Shown here piece after piece: positions 1 through 8,556 of a stretch of DNA of 31,552 nt. Numbering within the stretch: position 1 is the first letter of the stretch; the number at the start of each line of letters is the position of its first letter. The translations under genes and the position numbers were made by a program. The stretch is from JBKPDV01 sp046728075 (GTDB lineage Bacteria > Acidobacteriota > Thermoanaerobaculia > UBA5066 > Gp7-AA6): positions 1 through 31,552 of the forward strand of contig JBKPDV010000060.1 in assembly GCA_046728075.1 (NCBI GenBank), written 5' to 3'. The notes beneath the pieces were generated by a model. The model saw only the letters and a list, made by a program, of their open reading frames with translations, was not told the origin of the DNA and did not search any database.

Positions 1-3000
1 TGAGCGATCAGACGCGGCGTCTCTTACCGCGTCACGAGGGCGCCGAGGTCGCGCGGTCGATCTGTCCCTACTGCGGCGTCGGTTGCGGCCAGCTCGTGTT
101 CCACCGCGGCAATCGCCTGCTCTCGATCGAGGGGGACCCGCAGTCTCCGATCTCGCGGGGACATCTCTGCCCGAAGGGGGCGGCGAGCTTCGAGCTGCTG
201 ACGCATCCGGGACGCCTGAAACGCGTGAAATACCGCGCCCCGCGTTCACGGAAGTGGCAGGAGATGGATCTCGAGACCGCGATGGACCGGGTCGCGGATC
301 GGGTCTGGGAGTCCAGGAATCGCACTTTCCGCGAGGACCGCGACGGGCAGCCGCTCATGCAGTGCTCCGGCATCGCGCACCTGGGAGGCGCGACGCTGGA
401 CGACGAAGAGAACTACATGATCAAGAAGCTCTTCACGGGAGGGCTCGGCCTCGTCGCCGTCAGCAACCAGGCCCGAATCTGACACAGCTCCACCGTGCCC
501 GGTCTGGGCACGTCGTTCGGAAGGGGAGGCGCGACGACCGCGCAGCAGGATCTGGCCAACGCCGACGCGATCCTGATCATGGGCTCCTCGATGGCCGAGG
601 CGCACCCCGTCGGCTTCCAGTGGGTGGTGGAGGCTCGCGAGCGCGGCGCGACCGTGATCCACGCAGATCCCCGCTTCTCGCGCACGTCCGCCATGGCGGA
701 CCTCTGGGTGCCGCTGCGAGCGGGAAGCGACATCGCGTTTCTGGGAGCGATGATCAAGTACGTCCTGGACAACGGGCGCGAGTTCCGGGATTACGTCGTT
801 CCCTACACCAACGCGGCCACGATCCTGCGAGACGACCTGAAAGACACCGAGGATCTCGAGGGACTCTTCTCGGGCTGGGATCCGGAAAAGAAGGCTTACT
901 CCCCCGAGACTTGGGACTACCGCGGCTCGCCGAGCAAGAAGGGGAAGGCGGCCGCCCATCACGAAGCCGCCGGCGGCCACGCGAAGGACCGAGGCGGCGA
1001 GGCGGACGAGCTCTCCGTCTTCGAGCGGGACCCGACGCTCGAGCACCCGCGCTGCGTCTTTCAGGTCCTGCGAAGGCACTTCTCCCGATACACGCCGGAA
1101 ATGGTCGAGAGGCTCTGCGGCGTTCCGCGGGAGCAGTTTCTCGAGGTCGCCGAGAAGTTCACCGCGGCCTCGGGTCCGGAGAAGACGGCCGCGATCTGCT
1201 ACGCGGTCGGCTGGACGCAGCACTCCGTCGGAGTCCAGATCATCCGGACGGCCGCGATCCTGCAGCTCCTTCTCGGCAACATCGGTCGGCCGGGAGGAGG
1301 CATCCTGGCGCTGCGAGGCCACGCTTCGATTCAGGGCTCGACGGACATCCCGACGCTTTACGACATTCTGCCGGGCTACCTGCCGATGCCGACCTTCGGA
1401 GAAGACTCGAAGAGCCTGGTTGCTTACGTCAAGAAGCACCGCTCGCGCACCGGCTGGTGGGCGAACTTCGATAAGTACATCGTGAGCTTGCTCAAGGCGT
1501 ACTACGACGCCGCCGCGACGCCGGACAACGAATTCGGCTTCTCGTGGCTGCCGCGCACGACCGGAGATCACTCGCACCTGGGCTACTGGCTCGACATGGC
1601 CGATGGAAAGCTCGAAGGCCTGTTCGTTTTCGGGCAGAACCCGGCGGTCGGCGCGCCCAATGCGGGTTTCGAGCGAAAGGCGATGGGGAAACTCAAGTGG
1701 CTGGTCGTCCGTGAGATGGTCGAGACGGAGACGGCGGCTTTCTGGCGGGAGATCGACTTGCCGCCGGAAGAGATCGACACAGAGGTCTTTCTCTTTCCCG
1801 CCGCAGGCCACGCGGAAAAGAACGGGACGTTCACGAACACGCAGCGTCTCCTCCAGTGGCGACAGAAGGCGGTCGATCCGCCAGGAGACGCGCGCAGTGA
1901 GACTTGGTTCATCTACCACCTCGGCCGGCGGTTGAAGGAGAGGGCCGCGCGCGACCAGCACCCGCGAAACGCCGGATTGAATGCTCTCTGGTGGGACTAT
2001 CGGACGGAGGGCCGACATCAGGAGCCGGACGTCGAGCAGATCCTCCAGGAGATCAACGGCTGGACGGTCGCCGATCGCAGGCTCGTCAGCGGCTTTACGG
2101 ACCTGAAGTCGGACGGCTCGACCGCGTGCGGCTGCTGGATTTACTCGGGTGTCTTTCCCGAGCCGGGGAAAAACAGAGCCAGCGGCCGGGAGCCCGCCGG
2201 CCCCTACGGCCACGGCTGGGGCTTCGCGTGGCCGGCCGACCGCCGCATCCTCTACAACCGCGCCTCGGCCAGGCCGGACGGAAGACCCTGGAGCGAGCGC
2301 AAGAAGCTCGTCTGGTGGGACACGAATAAGGGGGAGTGGACGGGCCACGACACGCCCGACTTCGCGAAGAAGAAGCGCCCGGACTACAAGCCGAAGAAAA
2401 AGGCGGAAGGCGACAACGCCCTCTCCGGAACGGATCCCTTCCTGATGCATCCCGACGGCGTGGGCTGGATCTGGGTTCCCTCGGGCTTGAAAGACGGACC
2501 ACTGCCGACGCACTACGAGCCGCTGGAGTCTCTCCTCGAGAACGCCCTCTATCCCAGGCAGCAATCCAATCCCGCTGCCGATCGCAAGGAGAGGCCCGGC
2601 AACGCGTACGGCAGCGCGGTCGACGACGGCCGGTATCCGCACGTCCTGACGACGTATCGGCTGACCGAGCACCACACGGCTGGAGGCATGTCACGACCTC
2701 TCTCTCATCTGGCGGAGCTCGCGCCCGAGCTTTTCTGCGAGATCTCGCCGGAGCTCGCTCGCGAGATCCACATCCGGCACGGCGATTGGGTCACCGTCTC
2801 GACCGCCCGTGCCTCTGTCGAAGCGCGGGCGCTCGTGACCGAGCGCATGCGTCCCTTAGATCTCGCCGGGCGGCGCGTGGAACAGGTGGCGCTGCCATAT
2901 CACTTCGGCCCGATCGGGCTCGTCACGGGAGATGTCGTCAACGACCTCGTTGCGATTTCCGAGGAGCCGAACGTTCGCATCATGGAGGCCAAGGCGATGA

Positions 3001-3050
3001 CGTGCCGCGTCGAGCCCGCGCGGCGGAGCGATACGGAGATCGGCGCATGA
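1..3050 (+). CDS. fdhA: Selenocysteine-containing formate dehydrogenase, catalytic alpha subunit (start codon cut by one base)
   Basis: Molybdopterin (Mo/W-bisPGD) formate dehydrogenase of the FdnG/FdoG type, oxidising formate to CO2. The window opens at TG followed by in-frame AGC GAT CAG, so the start is probably an ATG whose A lies just outside; that gives 1016 residues. The N-terminal [4Fe-4S] ligands are C22, C25, C29 (CPYCGVGC) and C57 in HLCPKG, with Lys59 as the usual electron-relay lysine. An in-frame TGA at 480-482 falls in the motif ARI-U-HSSTVPGLG, where this family has its Mo-ligating selenocysteine (residue 161). The frame reads on without break to 3050. A SECIS hairpin follows the TGA. 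No twin-arginine signal is visible: only about 20 polar residues precede C22, whereas E. coli FdnG has a Tat leader. The stop overlaps the next gene by 4 bp (ATGA). Automated callers will split it into two ORFs at the UGA. Confidence 0.95.
480..512 (+). promoter_or_regulatory. UGA selenocysteine codon and bacterial SECIS hairpin in fdhA
   Basis: The TGA at 480-482 is followed 11 nt later by a perfect 7-bp stem, CGTGCCC (494-500) with GGGCACG (506-512), closing a GGTCT loop. In E. coli fdhF the SECIS loop also contains GGUCU at a similar distance from the UGA; SelB binds this loop to deliver Sec-tRNA. Sequence, spacing and protein context agree, so the host must have the SelABCD machinery, none of which is in this window. 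Confidence 0.93.
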
Positions 3051-3823
3051 GCGTCACGGGATTCTTCACGGACGCGACTCTCTGCATCGGCTGCAAGGCC
3101 TGCGAAGTGGCATGCAAGGAGTGGAACGAGATTCCCGACGACGGCTTTCTCTGGAGCGGGCTCTCCTACGACAACACGCTCGAGCTCTCTCACTCGACCT
3201 GGCGCCACGTGCAGTTTCTCGAGCGCTCGCTCCCCGTCGCGGGGACGCGCCGCCGCGAGAGCGCCGCATGGGAGTTCCACTCCGACGTCTGCAAGCACTG
3301 CGAAAATGCGGGATGTCTCGAGGCCTGCCCGACGGGCTCGATCGTTCGCACCGAGTTCGGCGGCGTCTACATCCAGCCCGATGTCTGCAACGGCTGCGGA
3401 TACTGCGTCGTGTCCTGCCCCTTCGGCGTGCCGGACCGCAACGCGTCCGACGGCAGGGTCTTCAAGTGCACGTTCTGCTACGACCGGCAGAGAGGCGGCC
3501 TCGAGCCGGCGTGCGCGAAGGCCTGCCCGACCGGTTCGATCGCCTTCGGGCCGCTCGAGACTTTGCACGACCGGGCTTTGCGGCGCCTGGAGGAGCTCGG
3601 CGAGCAGGGGATTCACGACGCGTCGATCTACGACGCGAGCGAGGGGAGTGTGGGCGGCATTCACGCGTTCTCTCTCGTGCGAGGAGATCCGAGGGCCTAC
3701 AACCTGCCTCCCGCTCCGGACATCCCGACCGTCCATTTGAAGACCGCCTGGCGGTCGGCCGCCGCGGGCGCGCTCTTCCTGCTCGCGGCGTGCGCCGCGG
3801 CCTTTGCGGGCACTCGGCGATGA
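3047..3823 (+). CDS. fdhB: Formate dehydrogenase iron-sulfur (beta) subunit
   Basis: Electron-transfer subunit of 258 residues, of the FdnH/HybA type, carrying electrons from the catalytic subunit to the membrane. Four cysteine groups predict four [4Fe-4S] clusters: CIGCKACEVAC (C13, C16, C19, C23), CKHCENAGCLEACP, CNGCGYCVVSCP, and CTFCYDRQ with the later CAKACP. The extreme C terminus is hydrophobic (about 20 residues of A, L, F and G before the final TRR), as in FdnH, where it anchors the subunit in the membrane. The ATG at 3047 overlaps the fdhA stop as ATGA, and the stop overlaps the next start in the same way, so the three genes should be translationally coupled. A longer reading of this frame runs back into fdhA but is a shadow; the M-S-V-T start matches family length. 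Confidence 0.93.
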   Translation: MSVTGFFTDATLCIGCKACEVACKEWNEIPDDGFLWSGLSYDNTLELSHSTWRHVQFLERSLPVAGTRRRESAAWEFHSDVCKHCENAGCLEACPTGSIVRTEFGGVYIQPDVCNGCGYCVVSCPFGVPDRNASDGRVFKCTFCYDRQRGGLEPACAKACPTGSIAFGPLETLHDRALRRLEELGEQGIHDASIYDASEGSVGGIHAFSLVRGDPRAYNLPPAPDIPTVHLKTAWRSAAAGALFLLAACAAAFAGTRR

Positions 3824-4827
3824 AAATCCGGCGCGCCGACGAGAGGTCGGAGCGGCGCCTGGAAGAGCTGCGCGAGCAGGCCTGGCGGGCCGGCCGCGTC
3901 GAGGCTCCGGGCGTGCGACCCTCGGGCGCGCCGTTTCCGAAAGCGACGGCGGAGACGGGCTACTACGGCCTGCCGCTTCTCAAACCCCCGACGTGGACGT
4001 GGGAAGTTCCTCTGTATTTCTTCGCGGGAGGCGCTGCCGGCGCCGCCTCGGTGATTGCGGCCATCTCCCGGGGGCGCGATCCGGGGTTGTCGCGAGACGC
4101 CCGGTTTCTCTCCGCTGTCGGTGCGGCCGTGTCGCCGTTGCTTTTGGTCTCCGACCTCGGCCGGCCGGCGCGGTTCCTCAACATGCTGCGGGTCTTCAAG
4201 CCGCAGAGCCCGATGTCGGTGGGCGCCTGGACGCTGGTCTTCTTTTCCAGCGCCTCGACCGCAGCGGCTCTGGCCGATCTCGCGGAGGAGCGCGGTGTCG
4301 CTCCGCGGCTCGCGCGCGTTCTCGGGCCACCGGCGGGCCTCGCGGCCGCGGCGAGCGGACTCGTCATGGCGACCTACACCGGGGTGCTCGTCGGCGCGAC
4401 CGCGATCCCTGTCTGGTCGGAAAGCGCGGAGCTCCTGCCCGTTCACTTCGCCGCCTCGGGACTTGCCACCGCAGGGGCGTTGCTGGAGCTCGCCGGCAAT
4501 CGGTCGCGCGCGTTGAATCGCGTGGGCCTCGCCGCGGCCGCCGTCGAGACCGGAATCGGCGCCGTGCTCGAGGCTTCGCACCGTCGGGCGCTCGAGCCGG
4601 CGAAGAAGGGGTGGAGCGGCCGCGTCGTCCGCGCCGGCGGACTCCTCTCGGGGCCGTTGCCGCTCGCGCTGCGCCTTCTCTTCCCGCGCTCCAAGCGCGC
4701 GCGCCGCTTCGCCGCCGCTTCGAGCGTGATCGGATCGCTCCTGACACGCGCGGGCTGGGTGGCGGCGGGCAAAGCTTCCGCGAAAGATTCGAAAGTGCCG
4801 CTGAAGTTGCCGACCCGCACGGACTGA
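3820..4827 (+). CDS. NrfD/PsrC-like membrane subunit of the formate dehydrogenase
   Basis: Polytopic membrane protein of 335 residues, the likely quinone-reactive anchor of the complex. After a charged N-terminal stretch of about 60 residues it has a series of hydrophobic segments. The segment after the WTWEVPLYFF motif and the DLGRPARFLNMLRVFKPQSP motif are typical of the NrfD/PsrC/DmsC-like family, in which E. coli-type haem-b FdnI is replaced by a haem-free quinone module. The ATG overlaps the fdhB stop by 4 bp. The stop codon (TGA 4825-4827) is part of GGACTGA, the same unit that repeats just downstream. The family call is secure; quinone reduction is inferred from relatives. Confidence 0.85.
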   Translation: MKIRRADERSERRLEELREQAWRAGRVEAPGVRPSGAPFPKATAETGYYGLPLLKPPTWTWEVPLYFFAGGAAGAASVIAAISRGRDPGLSRDARFLSAVGAAVSPLLLVSDLGRPARFLNMLRVFKPQSPMSVGAWTLVFFSSASTAAALADLAEERGVAPRLARVLGPPAGLAAAASGLVMATYTGVLVGATAIPVWSESAELLPVHFAASGLATAGALLELAGNRSRALNRVGLAAAAVETGIGAVLEASHRRALEPAKKGWSGRVVRAGGLLSGPLPLALRLLFPRSKRARRFAAASSVIGSLLTRAGWVAAGKASAKDSKVPLKLPTRTD

Positions 4828-4934
4828 TTTCTTCGACTGAGGACTGAGGACTGAGGACTCGAGCGGCGGTCGCCCCGCTGCCGATTTGCATTGGGACTCA
4901 ATCCACACGAATCCTCAGTCCGCAGTCCTCAGTC
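4821..4934. repeat. Inverted pair of heptamer arrays (GACTGAG / CTCAGTC) between convergent genes
   Basis: Left array at 4835-4859 has 3.6 copies of GACTGAG at exact 7-bp period, and the unit already occurs at the fdh stop codon (4821-4827). Right array at 4914-4934 has three copies of the complement (CTCAGTC, CGCAGTC, CTCAGTC). The arms are about 55 bp apart and could form one long hairpin in either transcript, a possible bidirectional terminator. No T-run follows. Confidence 0.85.
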
Positions 4935-4943
4935 AATGCCCGG

Positions 4944-6692
4944 TCACACCATCTCCCTCACCTTGTCCGACAGAACGGTCAGCGCGATTTCCTTGCGGTT
5001 GGGAGTTCCCTTGGCGAGCGCCTCGGCAAAATGCGCCGCCTGCTTGACCGTCACCTTCGGGGGCATCGGAGGCTCGAAGGGATCGACGACCGCCTCGATC
5101 ACCGCCGGCCCGGGCGTCGCCAGAGCCTGATCCAGAATCGTCCCGCAGTCCTGGGGATCCTCGATCGTGAAACCGGCTCCTCCGCAGGCGCGCGCGAAGG
5201 CGGCGAAATCGATCGGCGAGAGCTCGCAGCCGTACTCGGGATTTCCGAGGAAGACCATCTGCTCCCACTTGATCATTCCGAGCGTGTTGTTTTTGACGAC
5301 CACGATCTTGATCGGGAGCTTGTACTGCACGGCCGTCGCGAACTCTCCCATGAGCATCGTGAAGCCGCCGTCCCCCACGAAGCCGACGCACTGCCGCTGC
5401 GGATAGGCGATCTGCGCGGCGATCGTGTAGGGCAGGCCGTTGGCCATCGTGGCGAGGGTTCCCGAGAGGGAGTGCATCTGGCCGCGCTTGACCGGAATGT
5501 GCCGCGCGAACCAGGTCGCGATCGTGCCGGAGTCGGCCGAGACAATCGCGTCGTCCGAGAGGCGCTTGCCCATCTCCCAGGCCACGACTTGAGGCTTCAT
5601 CGGCCGGTCGCGTCGAGTGCCCTGCTCCTTCATCAGCTCGCGCCACTCCTTCATGCCTTCCTGCGCCTTTTCGAGAAACGAGCGATCCGTTCGGCGGTTG
5701 ATCAGGGGCAGCAGCTCGGCAAGGGTCCGCGCGCTGTCGCCCACGAGACCGACGTCGACCGGATGCCGCAGGCCGATGCGCGCGGGATCCAGGTCGATCT
5801 GCACGGCGCGAGCCTGTCCCGCCTTCGGATAGAACTCCATGTACGGGAAAGACGTGCCGACGAGCAGGAGCGCGTCGCAATCCTCGAGCGCCTCCTGCGA
5901 GGGCTTGGTCCCGAGCAGGCCGATGCCGCCGGTCGTGTAGGGAGAGTCATCGGGCACCGCGGCCTTGCCGAGAAGCGCCTTGACGATCGGCGCCCCGAGC
6001 CTGTCGGCGACGTCCAAGAGCTCGTCCGTGGCGTCGAGGGCCCCCTGCCCTGCCAGGATCACCGGCTTCTCCGACGCGTTCAACAGGTCCGCGGCCCGCG
6101 CGAGCTCGCCCGGCGGCGGGATTCGCGCGCTGCGTCCCACAATATCCTTATTGTGCTTCGGAACGTTTCGGTCCGATCGCTTTTCGCCCTTTTGCTCCTG
6201 CAGGTCGACGGGGAAATTCAGGTGCGCGACCCCCTTGTAGGCGAGCGCCGTGCGGCATGCCAGGTGCGTCACGTTCTCGACGTGGGCCGCGCCCATGACG
6301 CGGGCGTTGTACACGGCCACGTCCATGAAGACCCGGTCGAGGCTCACGTCCTGCTGCTGGTGCGTGTCGATCAGGTCGTGGAAGGCGTGGCCCGTGATCG
6401 CGAGGACCGGTTGCCTGTCGAGCTTCGCGTCATAGAGGCCGTTCAGAAGGTGAATGCCTCCCGGTCCCGAAGTCCCCAGGCAGACGCCGAGCTTGCCCGT
6501 GTACTTCGCATAGGCGCAGGCCATCAAAGCGGCGGCTTCTTCGTGGCGAACGTGAATGAACCGGATGCGGTCCTGCCGCTCGCGGAGCGACTCGATGAGG
6601 CCGTTGATGCCGTCGCCAGGAAGTCCGAAGATCACCTCGACGCCCCAGTCGGAAAGCGTGTCCATCAGGAGATCCGCGGCGGTTGGAGTCAA
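4944..6692 (-). CDS. Pyruvate oxidase / pyruvate:quinone oxidoreductase-like ThDP enzyme
   Basis: ThDP-dependent enzyme of 582 residues in the PoxB/acetolactate-synthase superfamily. The N-terminal Pyr domain has the activating glutamate in RHEEAAALMACAYAKYTG (about residue 51). A central FAD/transhydrogenase-like domain follows (about 190-330). The C-terminal PP domain has the GDGGFTML...VVVKNN signature that binds Mg-diphosphate. The overall pattern (FGLPGDGINGL near the start, HNKDIVGRSARIPP in the linker) resembles PoxB-type oxidases more than acetolactate synthases, so the likely reaction is oxidative decarboxylation of pyruvate to acetate with electrons to quinone or O2. The start is TTG (6690-6692), with AGGAG 6 nt upstream; no better ATG is in frame. 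It stands alone, convergent with the formate dehydrogenase operon. Substrate specificity is inferred. Confidence 0.85.
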   Translation of the reverse strand: MTPTAADLLMDTLSDWGVEVIFGLPGDGINGLIESLRERQDRIRFIHVRHEEAAALMACAYAKYTGKLGVCLGTSGPGGIHLLNGLYDAKLDRQPVLAITGHAFHDLIDTHQQQDVSLDRVFMDVAVYNARVMGAAHVENVTHLACRTALAYKGVAHLNFPVDLQEQKGEKRSDRNVPKHNKDIVGRSARIPPPGELARAADLLNASEKPVILAGQGALDATDELLDVADRLGAPIVKALLGKAAVPDDSPYTTGGIGLLGTKPSQEALEDCDALLLVGTSFPYMEFYPKAGQARAVQIDLDPARIGLRHPVDVGLVGDSARTLAELLPLINRRTDRSFLEKAQEGMKEWRELMKEQGTRRDRPMKPQVVAWEMGKRLSDDAIVSADSGTIATWFARHIPVKRGQMHSLSGTLATMANGLPYTIAAQIAYPQRQCVGFVGDGGFTMLMGEFATAVQYKLPIKIVVVKNNTLGMIKWEQMVFLGNPEYGCELSPIDFAAFARACGGAGFTIEDPQDCGTILDQALATPGPAVIEAVVDPFEPPMPPKVTVKQAAHFAEALAKGTPNRKEIALTVLSDKVREMV

Positions 6693-6744
6693 TCGAAACT
6701 CCTTTCAGCGGAGGAACTGGGCGTGCGATAACGATGCCAAGGTC

Positions 6745-6804
6745 ATTTCGGATTGCGAATTTCGGATTGGGGAGAATTCCGAAATTCGAAATCAGATTCG
6801 AAAT
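6745..6804. repeat. Inverted heptamer array (ATTTCGG / CCGAAAT) upstream of the ThDP oxidase
   Basis: Array ATTTCGG, ATTGCGA, ATTTCGG, ATTGGGG (6745-6772, 7-bp period) faces its complement CCGAAAT, TCGAAAT and a 12-bp variant ending CGAAAT (6779-6804), with a loop of only a few bases. It is AT-richer than its surroundings and lies between the start of the oxidase and the terminator of the next minus-strand gene. Confidence 0.75.
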
Positions 6805-6805
6805 G

Positions 6806-6832
6806 AAAAGGCCCGCGATCTCGCGGGCCTTT
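6806..6832 (-). terminator. Rho-independent terminator
   Basis: Perfect 8-bp GC stem, GGCCCGCG (6810-6817) and CGCGGGCC (6822-6829), 4-nt loop, flanked by AAAA on the left and TTT on the right. Read on the minus strand the stem is followed by a T-run, so it should end the transcript of the small secreted gene whose stop lies 58 bp away. Confidence 0.8.
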
Positions 6833-6889
6833 CGATTTCCTTCGACCAGGAACCCCAGCGCGTGGGAGTCCGGGTCGGGGGAACTCGAA

Positions 6890-7186
6890 TCAGTTGCCGC
6901 GGCGGCTGCGGTCGGGAACGGCCGGTAACTGCGACGAGGCGCTGCTGCTGGACGACCCGAGCGTCGGAAACAGGTTGGCGCAGAAGAACGCGCTGACGTT
7001 GTTGCAGAGCCAGGAATCCGTCTGCTCGCTCTTGAAGGACATCTCTTTCTTTGTCGTCGTCTTCTGCCGAGCCGCCGGCTGCGCGGTCTCGCGCGCCGGT
7101 TTGTCCGCTCCGAGCGCCAACCCGCACGAAAGGATGGCAGCCAGGAGACTCGTCGTCACAATCTTGCCCAACGTTTGCGATCTCAT
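6890..7186 (-). CDS. Small secreted protein of unknown function
   Basis: 98 residues. Begins MRSQTLGK followed by a hydrophobic stretch (VTTSLLAAILSCGLALGA) that reads as a Sec signal peptide with a likely cut after ALGA; the SCG could also be read as a lipobox. The mature part is Lys/Thr/Ser-rich with two cysteines in the motif WLCNNVSAFFCANLF. The chosen ATG (7184-7186) has AAGGGGG about 6 nt upstream; the long in-frame extension upstream lacks features and is not coding. A strong terminator follows. I do not recognise the family. Confidence 0.65.
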   Translation of the reverse strand: MRSQTLGKIVTTSLLAAILSCGLALGADKPARETAQPAARQKTTTKKEMSFKSEQTDSWLCNNVSAFFCANLFPTLGSSSSSASSQLPAVPDRSRRGN

Positions 7187-7471
7187 CAGTACCCCCTTTT
7201 CACCTTTGATCCCGTTTTCATCGTGCACACTGCTCATTGACTTCAATCGCCGTGCCACTCTGTAACTCTTTTCCAGACAACGAATTAAAAGAGGACACTC
7301 CTCAAACGGCCATTTCGCAGTCGGCAAGTCCTCCTGTGAGCGAAGGGGATGCAGTGGAGTCGCTCGGAGCGAGCTGCGCAAGACGCCGCGGATGCGCGCG
7401 AGAAATAGAATCTCCGACGTGGCTCGCCGCCTTTCGGCGTGCGCTCCGCGTCTCTGGGAAAGGAGAAGAGT
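7187..7471. other. Divergent intergenic region
   Basis: 285 bp between two divergent genes. A candidate -10 box, TAGAAT at 7406-7411, lies about 60 bp before the plus-strand GWxTD gene, with no clear -35. Nothing else recognisable apart from a small hairpin around CGCTCGGAGCG. Confidence 0.4.
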
Positions 7472-8500
7472 ATGCGGCCACCGATCCGACGCGCCCTCGC
7501 GTACTGGTTTCTCGCGTTCGGAATTGCGGCCACGCTTTCCGCGGCCACGCTTCCCGAGCTCTTTCAAAAGGTGAAGCAGCGCGTCTCGGCCGGCGACTGG
7601 ACGGGTGGAATGAAGGCTCTGGAAGAGCTCGACGCGGAAGCGGCGCGGCCGGAAAACGAGCGGGCGCGCGCGGCTCTCCGTCCGGCGGCGGCGTTCTACC
7701 GCGGTGTGTGTCTGGCGGCGACGGACCGTCCCGCCGAGGCCCGCGCGGAATTCGCGCTCTACATCGCGGCAAACCCCGACAAGGGCATCGACCGCAGCGC
7801 CTATCCCAAGAAGGTCGTTGCCGCCTTCGAGGAAGCCCGCCGTCCCGCACGCCCCGACGCCTCCGAGGAAAGCTCCTCGCTCGGGTCCGCTTTTCGGGAG
7901 GTCCCCTATCCGAGCCCGGCGACACAGCCTCCTTCGCCGGAGTGGGCGCAGGGTCCGGTGAAGTACCTGCTGTCACCCGAGGAGATTCGGACCTATTCGC
8001 GGACCGCCGGTGATTCGGAGCGGGCGGAGTTCGTCGCGCGGTTCTGGCTCGCGCGCGATCCGAACCCAGGCACGCCGGAGAACGAGTTCCGGCGCGAATT
8101 CGAACGCCGGGTCGCCTTCGCCGACGAGAGGTTCGCCGAAGGGTCGACGCGCGGGAGCCTGACCGACCGCGGAATGGTCTTCGTGCTGCTCGGGCCCCCC
8201 TCCGGCGTGATGCGCCGCCCGATTTCGGCCACCGAGGACACCCCGGCGATGCTCTCCATGAACAGCCCGCGCAATCCCGTGCCGAGCGGCGCGATCGGCA
8301 ACTCCTCTTCCGATCAGCCATGGAACTGGAAGGAGCTCTGGCGATACCGGCGAGACGTCCTTCCGGCCGATGTTCCTTACCAGCAGGTCGACTTCGCGTT
8401 CGTCAGCCGAATCGACTACGGCAAAAACATACTCCAGCGCGACGGACCTACGCTGAAGGCCCTGGACGCCGCGCGTCCCAAGCCGCGCCCGATCAGCTAG
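7472..8500 (+). CDS. Secreted GWxTD-domain protein with degenerate signature
   Basis: 342 residues. The ATG at 7472 has AAAGGAGAAG just upstream, and a signal peptide follows (YWFLAFGIAATLSAATL). Residues about 20-130 are helical and TPR-like. The second half carries the GWxTD domain: VKYLLSPEEIRTYSRTAGDSERAEFVARFWLARDP broken here as LLSPEEIRTY and FWLARDPNPGTPENEF, then TDRGMVFVLLGPPSG. In most members the naming motif is G-W-x-T-D; here it reads G-S-L-T-D, so the tryptophan is lost. This domain is common in Acidobacteriota and Bacteroidota and its role is unknown. Confidence 0.8.
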   Translation: MRPPIRRALAYWFLAFGIAATLSAATLPELFQKVKQRVSAGDWTGGMKALEELDAEAARPENERARAALRPAAAFYRGVCLAATDRPAEARAEFALYIAANPDKGIDRSAYPKKVVAAFEEARRPARPDASEESSSLGSAFREVPYPSPATQPPSPEWAQGPVKYLLSPEEIRTYSRTAGDSERAEFVARFWLARDPNPGTPENEFRREFERRVAFADERFAEGSTRGSLTDRGMVFVLLGPPSGVMRRPISATEDTPAMLSMNSPRNPVPSGAIGNSSSDQPWNWKELWRYRRDVLPADVPYQQVDFAFVSRIDYGKNILQRDGPTLKALDAARPKPRPIS

Positions 8501-8556
8501 AGCAGAAGAGGCCGCGCACCTGCGACGCGCGACCCCTTTCCCGAAAAGGCCTCTTC

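Noticed and set aside
480..482. Reading fdhA as a pseudogene because of the in-frame stop
   Set aside because: The stop is at the expected selenocysteine position, with a SECIS hairpin, and the frame continues intact for over 850 codons.
246..2675. 809-codon open frame on the minus strand opposite fdhA
   Set aside because: It is the antisense shadow of a certain gene; high GC leaves long antisense frames open. Its composition (very Arg-rich, no domain) is not protein-like.
5031..6731. 566-codon plus-strand frame opposite the ThDP oxidase
   Set aside because: Antisense shadow; the minus-strand protein has all ThDP family motifs.
7241..7257. Sigma-54-like promoter (TGGCAC then TTGAA on the minus strand)
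   Set aside because: The -12 element lacks the invariant GC, and no sigma-54 activator is near.
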